Below, piece after piece: positions 35,060-46,765 of a stretch of DNA of 64,000 bases (positions are counted from its first letter, which is position 1; the number at the start of each line of letters is the position of its first letter). The position numbers were made by a program, and so were the translations under genes. The notes beneath the pieces were generated by a model. The model was given only the letters and a program-made list of their open reading frames with translations. It searched no databases and was not told the DNA's origin. This stretch comes from Pomphorhynchus laevis (Eukaryota; Acanthocephala; Palaeacanthocephala; Echinorhynchida; Pomphorhynchidae): the NCBI GenBank assembly GCA_012934845.2, contig WNNJ02003815.1, positions 1-64,000 of the forward strand, in the 5' to 3' direction.

Positions 35060-35440
35060 TGCATATATTTTGTATTTAGTGATATGCGTTTTTATCGCAT
35101 TTCTTTACAAAATTGCATTAAAAAGCGAATGAGCTAGCATTATTGTGTATCATCAGTTAAATTGGGTATAATCCGGTTTATAATAAGAGTGCTAGCTTCT
35201 AGATAATTCTTAAAACTAATTCTCGTATCGTCATCATATCCAAACGTTGGAAACAGAAATTCTCAATCAATCTTAGGCATGTTGTAATCACCCAAAATCA
35301 GTGTATGAGGATGATTTAAAGCAAGACGACTAAAGGAGGTGCATATGGTAGATACCGCTGAACGAGGGGCCATAAAAAAGCCCGCTACGGAAAGATTTAA
35401 TCTGAGCTGTGGATTTAGGTACCAAAATAAAAAATTAAAA
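35060..35440 (-). mobile_element. LINE endonuclease fragment
   Basis: The minus strand reads SRLALNHPHTLILGDYNMPK then a TGA where Trp is usual (35265-35263), then EFLFPTFGYDDDTRISFKNY. This is the LGDFNxPxxDW block of an APE-type endonuclease. Both ends are truncated, and it lies head-to-head against the monomer array of the next LINE. Confidence 0.65.
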
Positions 35441-35449
35441 GAGAAATAT

Positions 35450-35930
35450 CATCCAATTTTTTCTGACAGTTCCAGATTATTCCGGCCAGGTTCAGATTTT
35501 TCCTGTCAGTTCCAGATTTTTCCTGTCATTTCCAGATTATTCTTGCCAGTTCTAGATTATTCTTACCAGTTCCAGATTTTTCCTGTCAGTTTCATATTTT
35601 TTCCCGACAATTCCATCTTATTCTTGTCAGTTTCATATAATTCCTGTCAGTTCCAGATATTTTCTGGTCAGTTCCAGATTTTTCCTGCCAGATCCCGAGT
35701 TTTCCTGTATGTTCCAGATTTTTTCCTGTCTGTTCCAGATTTTTCCTGCCAGATCCAGATTTTTCCTGTCTGTTCCAGATTTTTTCCATTCTGTTCCAGA
35801 TTTTTCCTGTCTCTTCCAGATATTCCTGCAATTGCAGATTTTTCCTGTCAGATGTAGATTTTTCCTGTCAGCTTCAATTTTTTCCAGTCAGTTCCAGATT
35901 TTTTTCTGTCAGTTCCGCTATCTACACTCA
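35450..35930 (+). repeat. LINE 5' UTR monomer array, about 21-bp unit
   Basis: More than twenty imperfect copies of a unit close to TTCCTGTCAGTTCCAGATTT run from about 35460 to 35925. The array ends where the LINE leader (ACGGATTGAGCTTGATCACT) and the ORF1 ATG at 35962 begin. The lineage A copy at 46.7 kb has a single unit (TTCCAGATTATTCCTGACAG on the minus strand) at the same place, so the array is an expansion of a 5' UTR motif. Long open frames on both strands here are by-products of the repeat. Confidence 0.85.
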
Positions 35931-38560
35931 CGGATTGAGCTTGATCACTCGATAAAAGATCATGTCTAGAAAAGCTCGATCTCAAATCCCTGTTCCTGTT
36001 CACGCATCTTCCACATCGGGATGCAATGATAGTTATAAAAGTTTGGAAGTTGGATGCGATTGTAAAGACTGTGACGTATGGACCCTTGTTGATGTGAGTG
36101 TAAAGATTGCGACGTATGGACCATTGTTCGGGTTAAAATATCTAACCGCACAAAGTAAACCGTTTACATGTGGTTTTTGTTCGTCAATAAAACGTTTACT
36201 TAGGGGATTTTAATCTTTCACGTTCTAATTTTGCAGTCTCTATTTCATGATGGAAGCGCTGTAGAAACAGAAATTTATGTATTCCTTTCTGATGAGCTTT
36301 TGATAATTCAACACTTCCAACAACTAACTTGTTTCACATCAAGAGTAGGTTATGTGCTTGATTTAGCGTTTACCAAACGTGTTGATGATATATTCAGTGT
36401 CAATTATCTACTTCCTGTAGGTGGAAGTGATCATTGAGTGCTTACTTTGCGGGCAGTACCAAACTTCAAATTTTGTCATCGTCAAACAACAATTTTTAAG
36501 CGTAATTGGTCAAGGGTTAATACATACATGTTTTAATTTTCTGTCAGCGTTACCCGCTCTCGTTTTCGACAACAGATAGAGTACCACTGGGAACTATTCA
36601 CGATTACTTTTTGAAATTATCTGATATAATGCGTGCTATCTCACAAGTAGCTTAGCTTCTTGTATGGATTAATCGAGACCTCTAGCAGTCACCTAATATT
36701 CGAAATCACTTATTCAAATTATCCCGCTCACATCCCGAACTCATCGCAAGCTGTAAACATGTCAATCATCTTTGTTCTAAATTAAAAGCTTTGAATCTGT
36801 AATCGTTAGAGGGGAGAACCACAATAATAAATTATTCTGGTGCTATGTTCGCCGTAACAGAGCGCTCAATACTGAAATCAAAATTTACACACATGTGAAG
36901 GTCCAGTCAAAAGTAAAAATGACATTGGTGAAAGTCTTGCTTCATTTTAATTCCCATTGAATTCGTCACACTCAACATTCACTCACTTGAGCTGTCCAAT
37001 ACCACATAATCCCTATTTTCTCCCAATATCCGCTATAGAAGTCAAATATCTCCATTTATACTGAAGACCTTATTAAACTACTTGGCCCATTTTCTTGTAG
37101 ATATCTTTCAGAATAGATGTGTGTCCGACTTGTGGAAATCTGCGATTTTTGTTCCTGTTATAAAAAAGCGATTGCGAGTTATTGTAGTGATTATAGACCA
37201 ATAAGCCTGACGAGATTGCGTGCAAAGTTCTTGAAAGATTAGTCGCTCTTAGAATCTGGAGTCACTTAAACACTTATGGAGTCAAAGTGTCTTCTCAGCA
37301 TGGATTCCGTCACGGTAGATCATGTCTGCCTAATTTACTAACTGCTCGCGAAATGTGGACTGAGGAACTTAGTTTTGCCTATTATAATTGATGTAATTTT
37401 TATTGACTTTTCGAGAGCCTTCGATCGATTTCCGCAAGAAAGTTTGCTTAGCTTGTTGTCGCATCATGGAGTTTCTTCGTTGCTGTGTAGATGGATATGC
37501 GATTTTCTCTGAAATAGATTTTTTAGAGTTAGAGTTGGAAGCTACTTATCCTCCACCAAACATGTAAATTGAGGAGTTCCGCAGTGTACTAAACTCGGTC
37601 CTCTTTTCATTAATGTTTACCTTAATGACTTGTTGCTAAGAATCCAGAACCCTTGCTTGTATTTTGCCGATGACCTTAAACTTTGGTCTGTTAATATCAA
37701 TGAAACGTATGTTTGATCTTAATAGGACGACGTTGATTGAATACACGAATGAAGTGTAGCTACGAGCATGAAATTGAACGTTGATAGATGCGATTATATG
37801 ATGCTAGGAAAAAGTAAACATGATCTTGAATTTCGATTAGGGGTTTATACACTCGAATCTATTTCTGAGTGTAGGGATTTGGGTGTCATTTTGCCAAGGA
37901 CATTGAGAAATTGCTCAAATACTGACTTTATTTAAAGGTAAGGTAATGAAAGCTATGTATTGTATCAAAAATACTTTTACAACACACATATTGGTTTAAA
38001 GCGGTTATATTGCGCGTTGGTTCGCTCACACATTGAATATCGTATACAGGCATTATTTCTATCTACTAAGACAAAAATCACGAAGCTTAACTCAGTGCTT
38101 CGAAGAGGCTCCAGATTGTGTTTTCAACATGCGTATTCATACGTATATCGCTTAGCTTCCTTACAGTTGCTTTTAGTAGGTCAAAAGTTGATTTACCTAA
38201 AGCTCATTACGACGTGGCAGATGATCCATTTTACTGAGGGCTTACCTTCTTATTATGTGAAAACTAATTCGTCAGCTCGTAGAGGTCATCCTATATCACT
38301 ATATAAATTACCACATGGCAGAGTTCCACGCGTGGTGCGACTTTCACATCGTTCCTCAAATGTATAGAATGTGCTGCCTAGATAAATTTCATGTGCATTC
38401 AGCTACTGCAGCTTCAAGCAAAACCTTCGACATTGCCAATTAAATACTGGAATGGACGTTTCAAGTTATTTTATTTATTATCATAACAAACAGAAGCAAA
38501 TGGGCTACAAGCTCGTATCACTTACAAAACACTAGTTATTGAATGTTTTTCTGTGAACAG
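35931..38560 (+). mobile_element. LINE lineage C with internal deletion
   Basis: ORF1 starts at 35962 (MSRKARSQIPVPVHASS) with the PHD-like pattern GCDCKDCDVWT ... FTCGFC. A 38-bp tandem duplication (36061-36098 / 36099-36136) throws the first copy out of frame. At about 36205, right after CGFC, the sequence jumps to the LGDFNLS block of the endonuclease, so the rest of ORF1 and the N-terminal endonuclease are deleted. The RT region 37,150-37,700 is recognisable (SQHGFRHGRSCLPNLL, FIDFSRAFDRF, YFADDLKLWS) but has many stops. The C-terminal frame 37960-38367 is open. The 3' tail is near 38,560. Confidence 0.8.
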
Positions 38561-39539
38561 TTAAAATAGTCATTTGCGGTCAAAACTTGTGTGAAAAAAT
38601 TAATAAATAATAAATGTCTTCAAGTAAAAGTGATTATCATAAAGTAATTAGCTTATAAATTATATGATAATTAAACGATAACTACCTTTGGAGCTGATCT
38701 GAAAACATTATTAACAAATTGTAAACTAGATAAATTAAATCAATTGCCCTACACATATAGTCAAATAAATAGTAAATAATGTTAAATTACTTCAATTACA
38801 CCTAAAATTAAACATTCAATTTTATTGTAAAAACTTGCATATCACATTTCCATTTTGCTAAAATTCTTTATATTATGTAATTGTAGAAACAAGTCAAATT
38901 AGAAACATACAAGGCAATTGAAATTGATTCGAATAGCAGCGAGGCTATTTATTAATAATTAATATTACTAATATTATTGCCAATTCGAACACAACTGAAT
39001 GCTGGACAAATAAAATTAAGGAGAAAATGAAAATTAAACAAATTGTATAAAACGATCTGAACGCATAAACTGAGTCGACGTTGCTAAACTGTTCAGATAG
39101 ACAATTCAAATAGTTAATGGTGCAAATGTGAAATGATTAACGATGAGTGATCACCATGACTACCAGGCGAATTCGATACGATCAAACAAGATCGTGATTC
39201 CCAAACGAGTGATAATTAGAAAACTGGCTGAATTACCACTTGTTTGCAAATCATGACCTAGTTTGATCGAATTGAACTCGTTTGATAAAATAGGAACTAC
39301 AAGGCAATTGAAATTGAACAAAATAAAAACTTAAACAACGTTTTAGCAAGCTATCTTCATATTCCTGTCGAAAAAATACGATACAAATGCATAGATCGAA
39401 ATTAATAGCCATGATAAAGCGAACTTAATTGCAGCAATTCTAGTATTTAGTCAATTCAATTCTTCGTTTGAAATGAACAACTCGCAATCAACGATTCCAG
39501 CAAATTATCTCCATGTTCCTCTCGAACATTATGATACAG
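38561..39539. other. AT-rich intergenic
   Basis: No gene is seen. An ACAAGGCAATTGAAATTGA block occurs at about 38910 and again at about 39300. Confidence 0.4.
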
Positions 39540-40690
39540 TATATTATATTCTTGAGTAGACGCATATTATATTCTTGAGTAGACGTATATTATATTCTTG
39601 AGTGAATTCTTGAGTAGACGTTCAGTTGCTGTACAAGTTGGTGAGTCTCTTTCTGAATGGTTTTATCTCACTCAAGGTGTTCCTCAAAGATGTATCCTTA
39701 GTCCCACTTTGTTTAATATCTACATCAACGAAATTGCTGAAAATGTTACATGACAGTGCCTATTATACGCTGATGACATGAAACTGTGGTGCCCTTTATT
39801 TCGTGGTTGTTCTAGCTCTCCCCTACTACAATCAGATTTGGATAAAGTTAGTAGTTGGTGTTCATCACACAGCTTAGTAATCAATGTTAGTGAATGTCGA
39901 CACATCAGAATTGGTCAATCCCGATTACCTTCCCCTTCTCATCAATTCAGCTCAACAGTTATCGAATCAGTAAATCACTTTACTGAGTTAGGTGTTGTTA
40001 TCTCCTCCAATTTAAAATCTCATCTTCATTCTTCTGCGATTATTGCCAAATGACGTAGAATTTTAGGATTTCTTCATCGAAACGTTGGACGACTTGAGCC
40101 AAAGGCTTTACGCATTGTATATTCGAGTCTCTTAAAATCACATATGCTCTATGCATCTCACGCGACACCCTCAACTGAAATCAGAATTGAGCAAATTCGA
40201 CAACATTTTGAGAAGAGCCACGCACTTGGTTCCGGCAACTCGCTCCATTCCTTATCCAGTTAGACTAGAGACGTTGGGTGTAAGATCTATTGAATGCGAT
40301 CTGTTGATTGCAGATCTTACACTAGTGTGGATGTCGCTGCGCGTACCTAACCATCCGTGTAAGCAGCTGTTCTGTCTTCGTGAATCCTCAATGTTACGTG
40401 GACACGAGCTATGTTTAAAGGATCGCTCAAAGGATCGCTCAAAGGATCGCTCAAAGGATCGCTCAAAGGATCGAACAAATTGTACGACAGCGATGGATCG
40501 CGTCTGTAAACGATGGAATGGATTGTCACCTGGTGTGATCAACAGCTCTTCTGCTGCGCAATTCAAAGAACGTCTAAAGCTTGACCTCGTGAACTTGATG
40601 TGTTTTTTTTCGTTTATTTCTCGGTTTTTTATTCGATGTGATGCTTCCTTACGGGCTTCAGCTTCCTTGGAAGTCGACATATAATAATAT
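39540..40690 (+). mobile_element. LINE lineage D, 5'-truncated, with 23-bp repeats at its start
   Basis: The RT reads GVPQRCILSPTLFNIYINEI, then LLYADDMKLW (about 39760-39790), SLVINVSECRHIRIG, and a C-terminal domain in the frame 40151-40684 (LRRATHLVPATRSIPYPVRL, LVWMSLRVPNHPC). Two TGA codons and one frame shift break it. At the truncated 5' edge a 23-bp unit (ATATTATATTCTTGAGTAGACG) is repeated from 39540 to 39620, with a partial extra copy. A 12-bp coding microsatellite lies at 40417-40476. Confidence 0.8.
40417..40476 (+). repeat. 12-bp coding microsatellite (DRSK repeat) in LINE D
   Basis: AAAGGATCGCTC is repeated four times perfectly, and a fifth copy is changed to AAAGGATCGAAC. The unit is in frame and encodes KDRS, giving a (DRSK)n stretch in the C-terminal region of the element. 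Confidence 0.9.
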
Positions 40691-41058
40691 ATTTCGCGAA
40701 TAATGCCACGAATGACTCGTTCTATTAATTTTACATATTTGTTAAGGTAAGTGCAGTGGCAGAAAAGTCGTATTTGATAATCAAAAAACGAGTATATTAT
40801 AGCCTTCAAGACACTTCGTGATACAAATCAAATCAGCTAACTGAGTCTACGTATTTAATATAATTATAAACTAAACAAAACATAATAATGCTAAATCAAA
40901 TTTTAATAATTAAATAATAAAATTAATAATTGTTTTTAGATTTTCTATAATTTAAATCAAGTTAAAATAAAAAATTGAAATTTAAAATAAACGTCATTTT
41001 TATGAATTGACTAATAAATAACAGACGTTGTATCAGAATAAGAATTAGAGGTCATCAG

Positions 41059-41148
41059 GAGGAACTGCTATGCTATCAGATTTCGGCCCCTAACTCCTCT
41101 ACCCAACATAGCAGCAGGGCCAAATACATGCTAATGATGTATTTCCTC
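41059..41148 (-). ncRNA. Candidate pseudoknotted RNA module, PLE copy 3
   Basis: On the minus strand: c GAGGAA (41148-41143), a GGCCCT (41121-41116), b CTGCTATG (41114-41107), a' GGGGCC (41090-41085), b' CATAGCAG (41072-41065), c' TTCCTC (41064-41059). The C to T change in strand a keeps pairing as G-U. Confidence 0.6.
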
Positions 41149-41444
41149 TGAAATAACTATCTAGTATCTTATTCTAATACAAAGTATATTATTTATTATC
41201 CATCCATAAAAATTTGGCACTTAAGAGAAAGAAACACTTGAAGATCCTGCTGGAACTTATCATGCATAAAGGATTGGTGTAATATTACGATGTGAAGCGC
41301 ATCGTAATATTGATAAGATTATAATAATCTTTATAATCTAATCAAGTTAAAATAAAAAAATGAAATTTAAAATAAAAGTCAGTTTTTATGAATTGACTAA
41401 TAAATAACAGACGTTGTATCAGAATAAGAATTAGAGGTCATCAG

Positions 41445-41534
41445 GAGCAACTGCTATGCTATCAGGTTTCGGCCCCTAACTCCTCTACCCATCATAGCAG
41501 CGGGGCCAAATACATGCTAATGATGTATTTCCTC
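41445..41534 (-). ncRNA. Candidate pseudoknotted RNA module, PLE copy 4
   Basis: Same layout on the minus strand as the copy at 41059-41148: a GGCCCC, b CTGCTATG, a' GGGGCC and b' CATAGCAG are all intact. Helix c has one mismatch (c' TTGCTC). Confidence 0.6.
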
Positions 41535-41904
41535 TGAAATAACTATCTAGTATCTTATTCTAATACAAAGTATATTATTTATTATCCATCCATAAAAATT
41601 TGGCACTTAAGAGAAAGAAACACTTGAAGATCCTGCTGGAACTTATCATGCATAAAGGATTGATGTGTGATATTACGATGTGAAGCGCATCGTAATATTG
41701 ATAAGATTATAATAATCTTTATAATCAGCTTAAACCTTTATAAGTGTGAACATATCATAACATGAAGTAAATGAGTATTCAATAAAATAATCAGCATGAT
41801 ATGAAGGCCCTATCGTCATATTCACATACTTATCATTATCTAAAAGTAGATCGTTGCTATAATTATTTTGAAGTGTAACAACATCATAAAACGATTTTAT
41901 GATT

Positions 41905-42490
41905 ATTATTCTTACAAGGCTTAGCCATAAGGCTATTTTGCCTTATCACAATTTGGAAAAAAATAAAGAAAATAAAAAATAAAAAACAAAAAGGAAATCA
42001 ACAAGCAAATAAAAGAACAAATCATTGCAAATATGTCCATAAATCGCTTCTTGTCTTATCGATCATCCATGTCTTTAATATTTTTTGAATAAATGCAGAC
42101 TCTGGTCGGCAGCAATTTCCTCAATCAGATAATTCCACATATTAAGTAACCTGCGTTACAGTCTCCAGCATTTTGGATACCTATCATGTCTTGTTTGATT
42201 GTCAATTTTGTTATGTCTTCTTAAAATCGATGAACGTTATGTGGTCGAATTATTTGGATAATCTTCCAACCGGTGTACAAGCGCATACATTCCTATCAAG
42301 TCAAAAAACAAATCGTGATGACATCGGTTGAATTCTTGGCAAATCTAATCGAGATGCATAATCCAATCTCTCATTTGAACATATACGAGAATCTCGCTTT
42401 AGGATTGACTCTATATATGTCCGTTATTGCTTGGTTACCGGGAAAGAAGCCTGAATTGCATATTCTAAATGCGGTAGATCCAACGTGTTA
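41905..42490 (-). mobile_element. LINE lineage C, 3' end fragment
   Basis: The minus-strand sequence at 42470-42380 matches the lineage C block around ILRRGSRMC (compare 29,500-29,600). The 3' UTR motif TTACAAGGCTTAGCCATAAG (plus strand, from about 41917) matches that of the copy at 28.85 kb. Only the last few hundred bases are present. It ends where the lineage A copy begins. Confidence 0.6.
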
Positions 42491-42499
42491 AACAAATTT

Positions 42500-43590
42500 C
42501 TAATTGAATCTATCACCGCTCTCTAAGACGTGATATTCGCTCGTTCACTTTGTCTCAGTGATTCCTAGCATGCTCTTCGCCGGTCTCATCTTGACCTTCA
42601 ACGAACCAAATGCAACTCCATTATGTCCTTGCCCAACAAAACCTCGCTTGTCAATCCCCTGCCTACCCCATACTTAAACCAATATGCTCATCGATATCCC
42701 CTTTCTTCAGCACTTTGGTTTACTCGCCCATCCGCAGTCGTATCTCCCCTTTACACTGGAAATCCGACGTTGCTCGTTCCCTCCTTAAGAAACAATCGCT
42801 CGGCCCATCCCTATCGTTTAGCCATCGCCTCATTTCACTCCTCCCTACTCTTTGTAAGCTCGTAGAACGCCTCGTCTTAATACAGATCAACGTTTATATC
42901 TTTTCATCCAATCTGTACCCTCCTTTTTAATCCGCTTTTCGCTCTAATCTCTTCACCGAAATTGCCTGAATGAAAATTTACAACGACCTACACATTTCTC
43001 GTGACAAGGCTCTATACAGTGTTCTTATCCCGCTCGAACTCTTCTCCGCCTTTTACATCGTCAACCACCGCAACCTTCGTTCTCGCCTTCGTTATGATTG
43101 AACGTTTTCTTCCTCCTCCGTAGCATTGTTTGCCTCATATCTATTCGACCGCTCTTTTCGCGTCTGTTCTAATTCATCTTTCTCTCTTCCCATTCATATT
43201 TTCTGCGGATTCCCACAAGGTTTAGTCACAGGTCCTCTGCTTTTCTCTCTTCTGCTTGACGATCTCTCTGTTTACCAAACCTTACTCCTTTAACGTCATG
43301 AAATAGACCGATGACGTCCTCATCTATGATCATGCACACGCCCATCGCATACACGATATAGGCACTTCTTGCTCCAATTGTCTTTCTTCTATCTACACAC
43401 GTATATCCCATCTTCATTGAATTCTCAACCCCGATAAGTCCAAAATAATGTGCATCTTTCCCCGTCAACCTTAATTATCGCATATCCTGGATCTTTTGCC
43501 TCATCAATCATTTCCATAGTCCATAACCTCACCTTTTATGCTCCATTTCGATGATCACCTTTCTATTATATCCTTCGTCCGTGACAAAAA
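42500..43590 (+). mobile_element. LINE lineage A (plus-strand copy), part before the nested insertion
   Basis: RT pieces are seen: LKPICSSISPFFSTLVYSPI, WKSDVARSLLKKQSLGPSLS, LISLLPTLCKLVERLV, FCGFPQGLVTGPLLFSLLLD and TDDVLIYDHAHAHRIHD. The element stops at CTTCGTCCGTGACAA (43590) and resumes at 46,765 with GACAAGGTCCGCTCG, exactly as expected from the uninterrupted relative at 5.55 kb. Confidence 0.85.
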
Positions 43591-46500
43591 AATTACAAAT
43601 TTATTTAATGTGGCAAATGCGTACAAGCTGCACGCTTACAAGTCCACAATAAAAATGAAAAAGTCAAGCAGATAAATTGTTTAAATTGGATCGGATTTGT
43701 CGTTTGAAGCACGACAGGGAAGTTGATTGGCGTATATGAATGGGCAGATGGTTCAACGATAGAGGAGCAGCCACCAGGAAGGAGCGGAGTTCAAATGAGG
43801 TGGAGTAGTTTGTGACATGTAAAAGAAGGGAATTACATGAATGCAATGAACAGTAAACAAGACGAGAATTTTCAAGAAAAGGAAGGCTGAGAAATGAAGG
43901 GGTATGAAAAGTTACAAGGCGGAAAGCAACGATAAGAAGACGAATTTGAACGCGACAATAAATTGTAGGCAAATCGAGAGAAGCAAGATGGTAGGATGTA
44001 TGATCAAAACGACGAAGACGGAGAAGAATTCGGACGGCTGCGTTGACGATGCCTTGTAGGGAAAGAAGAGTGGATTTAGGTGAGTTGGAAAATAGACAAA
44101 GACAATAATCGAGTCTAGAAAAAAGGAGAAAAGATATGAGAGTCATACAAGAAGGGAAATCGATCAATCTACGAACTTGACGGAGGTTGCGGAGTATCAA
44201 GGTAGATGAGCGTAGTTTATCTCTAACGAAAGATTTAAGTGAAAGTCGGTTGTCAAAATGGAAGCCTAGGAAAACGAGATTATCAACGATAGGAAGAATT
44301 GTAGAATTTAATGATACGGAGGGAGGTTCGAAGCCGAGGCGTCGAGGTAGGATCCACATAATTTTGGATTTATCAGGATTCAGAGAAAGGCAAAGGGACG
44401 AAAGATTATTGGAAATTGAGACCAGACATTCGGAAGCAGAAACACTAAAATCGTGAATACGATAAATAGGTGCATGATCATAGATGAGAATCTCATCAGC
44501 ATATTGCATAACATGGAAATTAAATTTATGAGAAATCGAAGACAAATCACCGAGAAGAGAGAAAAGCATAGGGCCTAATACGGAGCCTTGTGGAACACCG
44601 GACGGGAATGGACGAAGGGTGAGAGAGAAGAGTTAGAATAGACGCGAAATGTACGGTTTGATAGATATGAAGAAAACCACGATACAGTGGGTAAAGAGAA
44701 GCCATAATCATGACGAAGGCGATCGAGAAGAATCGATTGATCGACGATGTCAAAAGCAGACGATAGATCAAGAGAAACTATGACACTACATAATTTATGA
44801 TCGCGCGATATGAGTAAGTCGTTATAAACTTTAAGACATGCAATTTCGGTAGAGTAATTAGAGCGAAAAGCGGCTTGGATGGGAAGAAATAAGTTAGAGG
44901 AAAATAGATATGTATTAACTTGCTTAAGAACTAGACGCTAAAGGAGTTTAGATAGAGTTGGGAGAAGTGAAATAGGACGGTACGAAGATGGTAGTGAAGA
45001 GTCGAGAGATTGCTTTTTGATGAGAGGACGAACAGTGGCGCATTTCCAGATGGAAGGAAATGTACGACTACGGATGGACGAGTTGAACAATGTGGTTAGG
45101 AAGGGTAAGATAGAGTAGCAGATATTTTTAAGAAAGTGAGTGGGAATTGGGTCAGGAGGTTTTATTAGGTAATGACAGTATAGGCATTGGGTGACGAGCA
45201 ATGGCAACAATACCGCCATGGTTAGAATATCGATAGATAATTGATCGAAGATATCGAGAAGCATATCAGCTTTGTGAAGAATGGAGCGAGTGTTGAATAG
45301 ACTAAGACGAAAAGTATGCTTAGGAGCGAGATCGACTAGCGAAGAAGACAAGGGGGAGAGATGGACGCCATCGAATTTTTGGCCTTGTGTGTACAACATG
45401 AAAATTTCCGTTGATTTGACGTATAGATAAGGATGACTTGCCGTTTGTTTCACGTCGATGTTTCTCAATGTGAGCTAAATTGAGCTGGGCAATATCAGAA
45501 GGGGAGCGGCCAGGAAAGATACGGCAAGTAGATGAAGTTGTAAGAAGTTTAAAACGTTGTGAGAATACCGAAGAGGCATGTGAACTATTCGGAAAAAGAT
45601 TTTTAAGAGTGGAGGACTGAGATGATTGGATTTAGTGGATTTGTTTAAACGAATAAAGGATACAGAAGCGATATTATTGAAGAAGGATGGGTTATCATCA
45701 GGAAGAATGGTTGCTAGGATAGACCTGAAAGCAGATCAATCATCATCGAGGTGAGATTGTGGAGAAGCAAATTCGGAGAGCTTTAAGTTTGATATGATTA
45801 TACAGCGATCGCGCGAAGGAAAACGATTTCGTGGAAGTGGTGAACGGACAGAGCTGGTAGGAGTCGAGGCAGATGAGCAGATAGAAGTGGAAATGACAGG
45901 GAACTTGATAGAGAATTAATATTGGTTGGAGCAAGTGTGACAGGAGCGGGGTGTTGAATCGGTTGATCAGAGATGTGACTGGAGATGATTTTAAATGAAG
46001 GATGTAAATTATTGGGAGTGTTACGTGGGAGGTAGAGTAAGGAGAATTAAAATAGGTTGGGGCATGAGTGACAGGAATGGAGTGTTGAATCAGTTGATCG
46101 GAAATGTTACTGGAAATGATTTTGATGGAAGGATGTAAATTATTGAGAAGTGATACGAGGGAGGTCGAGTAAGGAGTACGTGAAGAGAATAAAGAAGTTT
46201 GAGATTTATTTAGATTGGGGAGGAATAGGAAAGAGGAGGTACGAGATGAAAAGCTTTACCGTTAGCATTGTTAGAATGAGAAAGATTAATGGAAGTTTGG
46301 TACGTAGTTGATCGAGGAGTGCGTGAGAGAGTAGGTTCAATAATGGGATTATAAGATGCGAAGTCAGGTGTTGATGCGAGGGAAACATCTAAAACAGCAT
46401 TGGTCTGAGTGGTCGTGTGTGATACAGGAGTAGAGGAGCAGGATAACTGTAGTAGTCGTACTGATGTACAAAAACCGCATGTGAACTGTTTACGTTTATA

Positions 46501-46765
46501 CATCGAGCGGTAGGATATTTTAACACGAACAAGTGTCCATGCATCACAATCTTTGGAATCGCATCCAACTTCAAAACCGGTATAACAATCATTGCATTCC
46601 AATTTGGAAGATTCTTGATCAGGAACAGGGATCTGAGATCGCGCTTTTTTAGGCATTACCTTTTATCGATAGATTGAGCTCAATCCGCGAGCGTAGCGAT
46701 CTGAACTGTCAGGAATAATCTGGAATGTATGTTTAAGTTCTTAAAATTTGTGCTCTGTTAGAACA
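43590..46765 (-). mobile_element. LINE lineage A (minus-strand copy), nested, with endonuclease deletion
   Basis: This copy has a 5' leader and ORF1 (46656-46210, MPKKARSQIPVPDQESS, PHD-like CNDC, GCDSKDCDAWT, FTCGFC). An endonuclease start (FRLSLFNTRSILHKADMLLD, about 45310) breaks off and continues directly with the pre-RT block PPDPIPTHFLKNICYSILPF at about 45160, so nearly all of the endonuclease is gone. The RT is present (CATVRPLIKKQSLDSSLPSS; SLDLSSAFDIVDQSILLDRL), with QYADEILIYDHAP at the catalytic site where YADD is expected. The C-terminal frame 44569-43664 is open for 301 codons. The 3' end is at 43,590. GACAA is found at both edges and may be a 5-bp target duplication. Confidence 0.85.

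Larger units (their letters stand above)
40828..41722 (-). mobile_element. Two tandem Penelope-like 3' UTR units
   Basis: On the minus strand two units (about 41722-41365 and 41345-40828) follow each other. Each has the hairpin ATATTACGATGCGCTTCACATCGTAATAT (given here only by its arms ATATTACGATG / CATCGTAATAT), the last codons of the RT (a GCCAAATTTTTATGGATGG version of the KFL stop region), and the pseudoknot module. The second unit ends in the AT-rich tail with AGCTAACTGAGTC (complement) at 40835. The two units are about 97% alike, so the duplication is recent. Confidence 0.8.

Noticed and set aside
35339-35969. Long open frames on both strands over the 35.4-35.9 kb array
   Set aside because: They arise from the TTCCTGTCAGTTCCAGATTT-type repeat whose units lack stops; no protein family and wrong context (LINE 5' UTR).
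40252-40809. 185-codon minus-strand frame over LINE D
   Set aside because: Shadow of the plus-strand RT C-terminal region and its 12-bp repeat.
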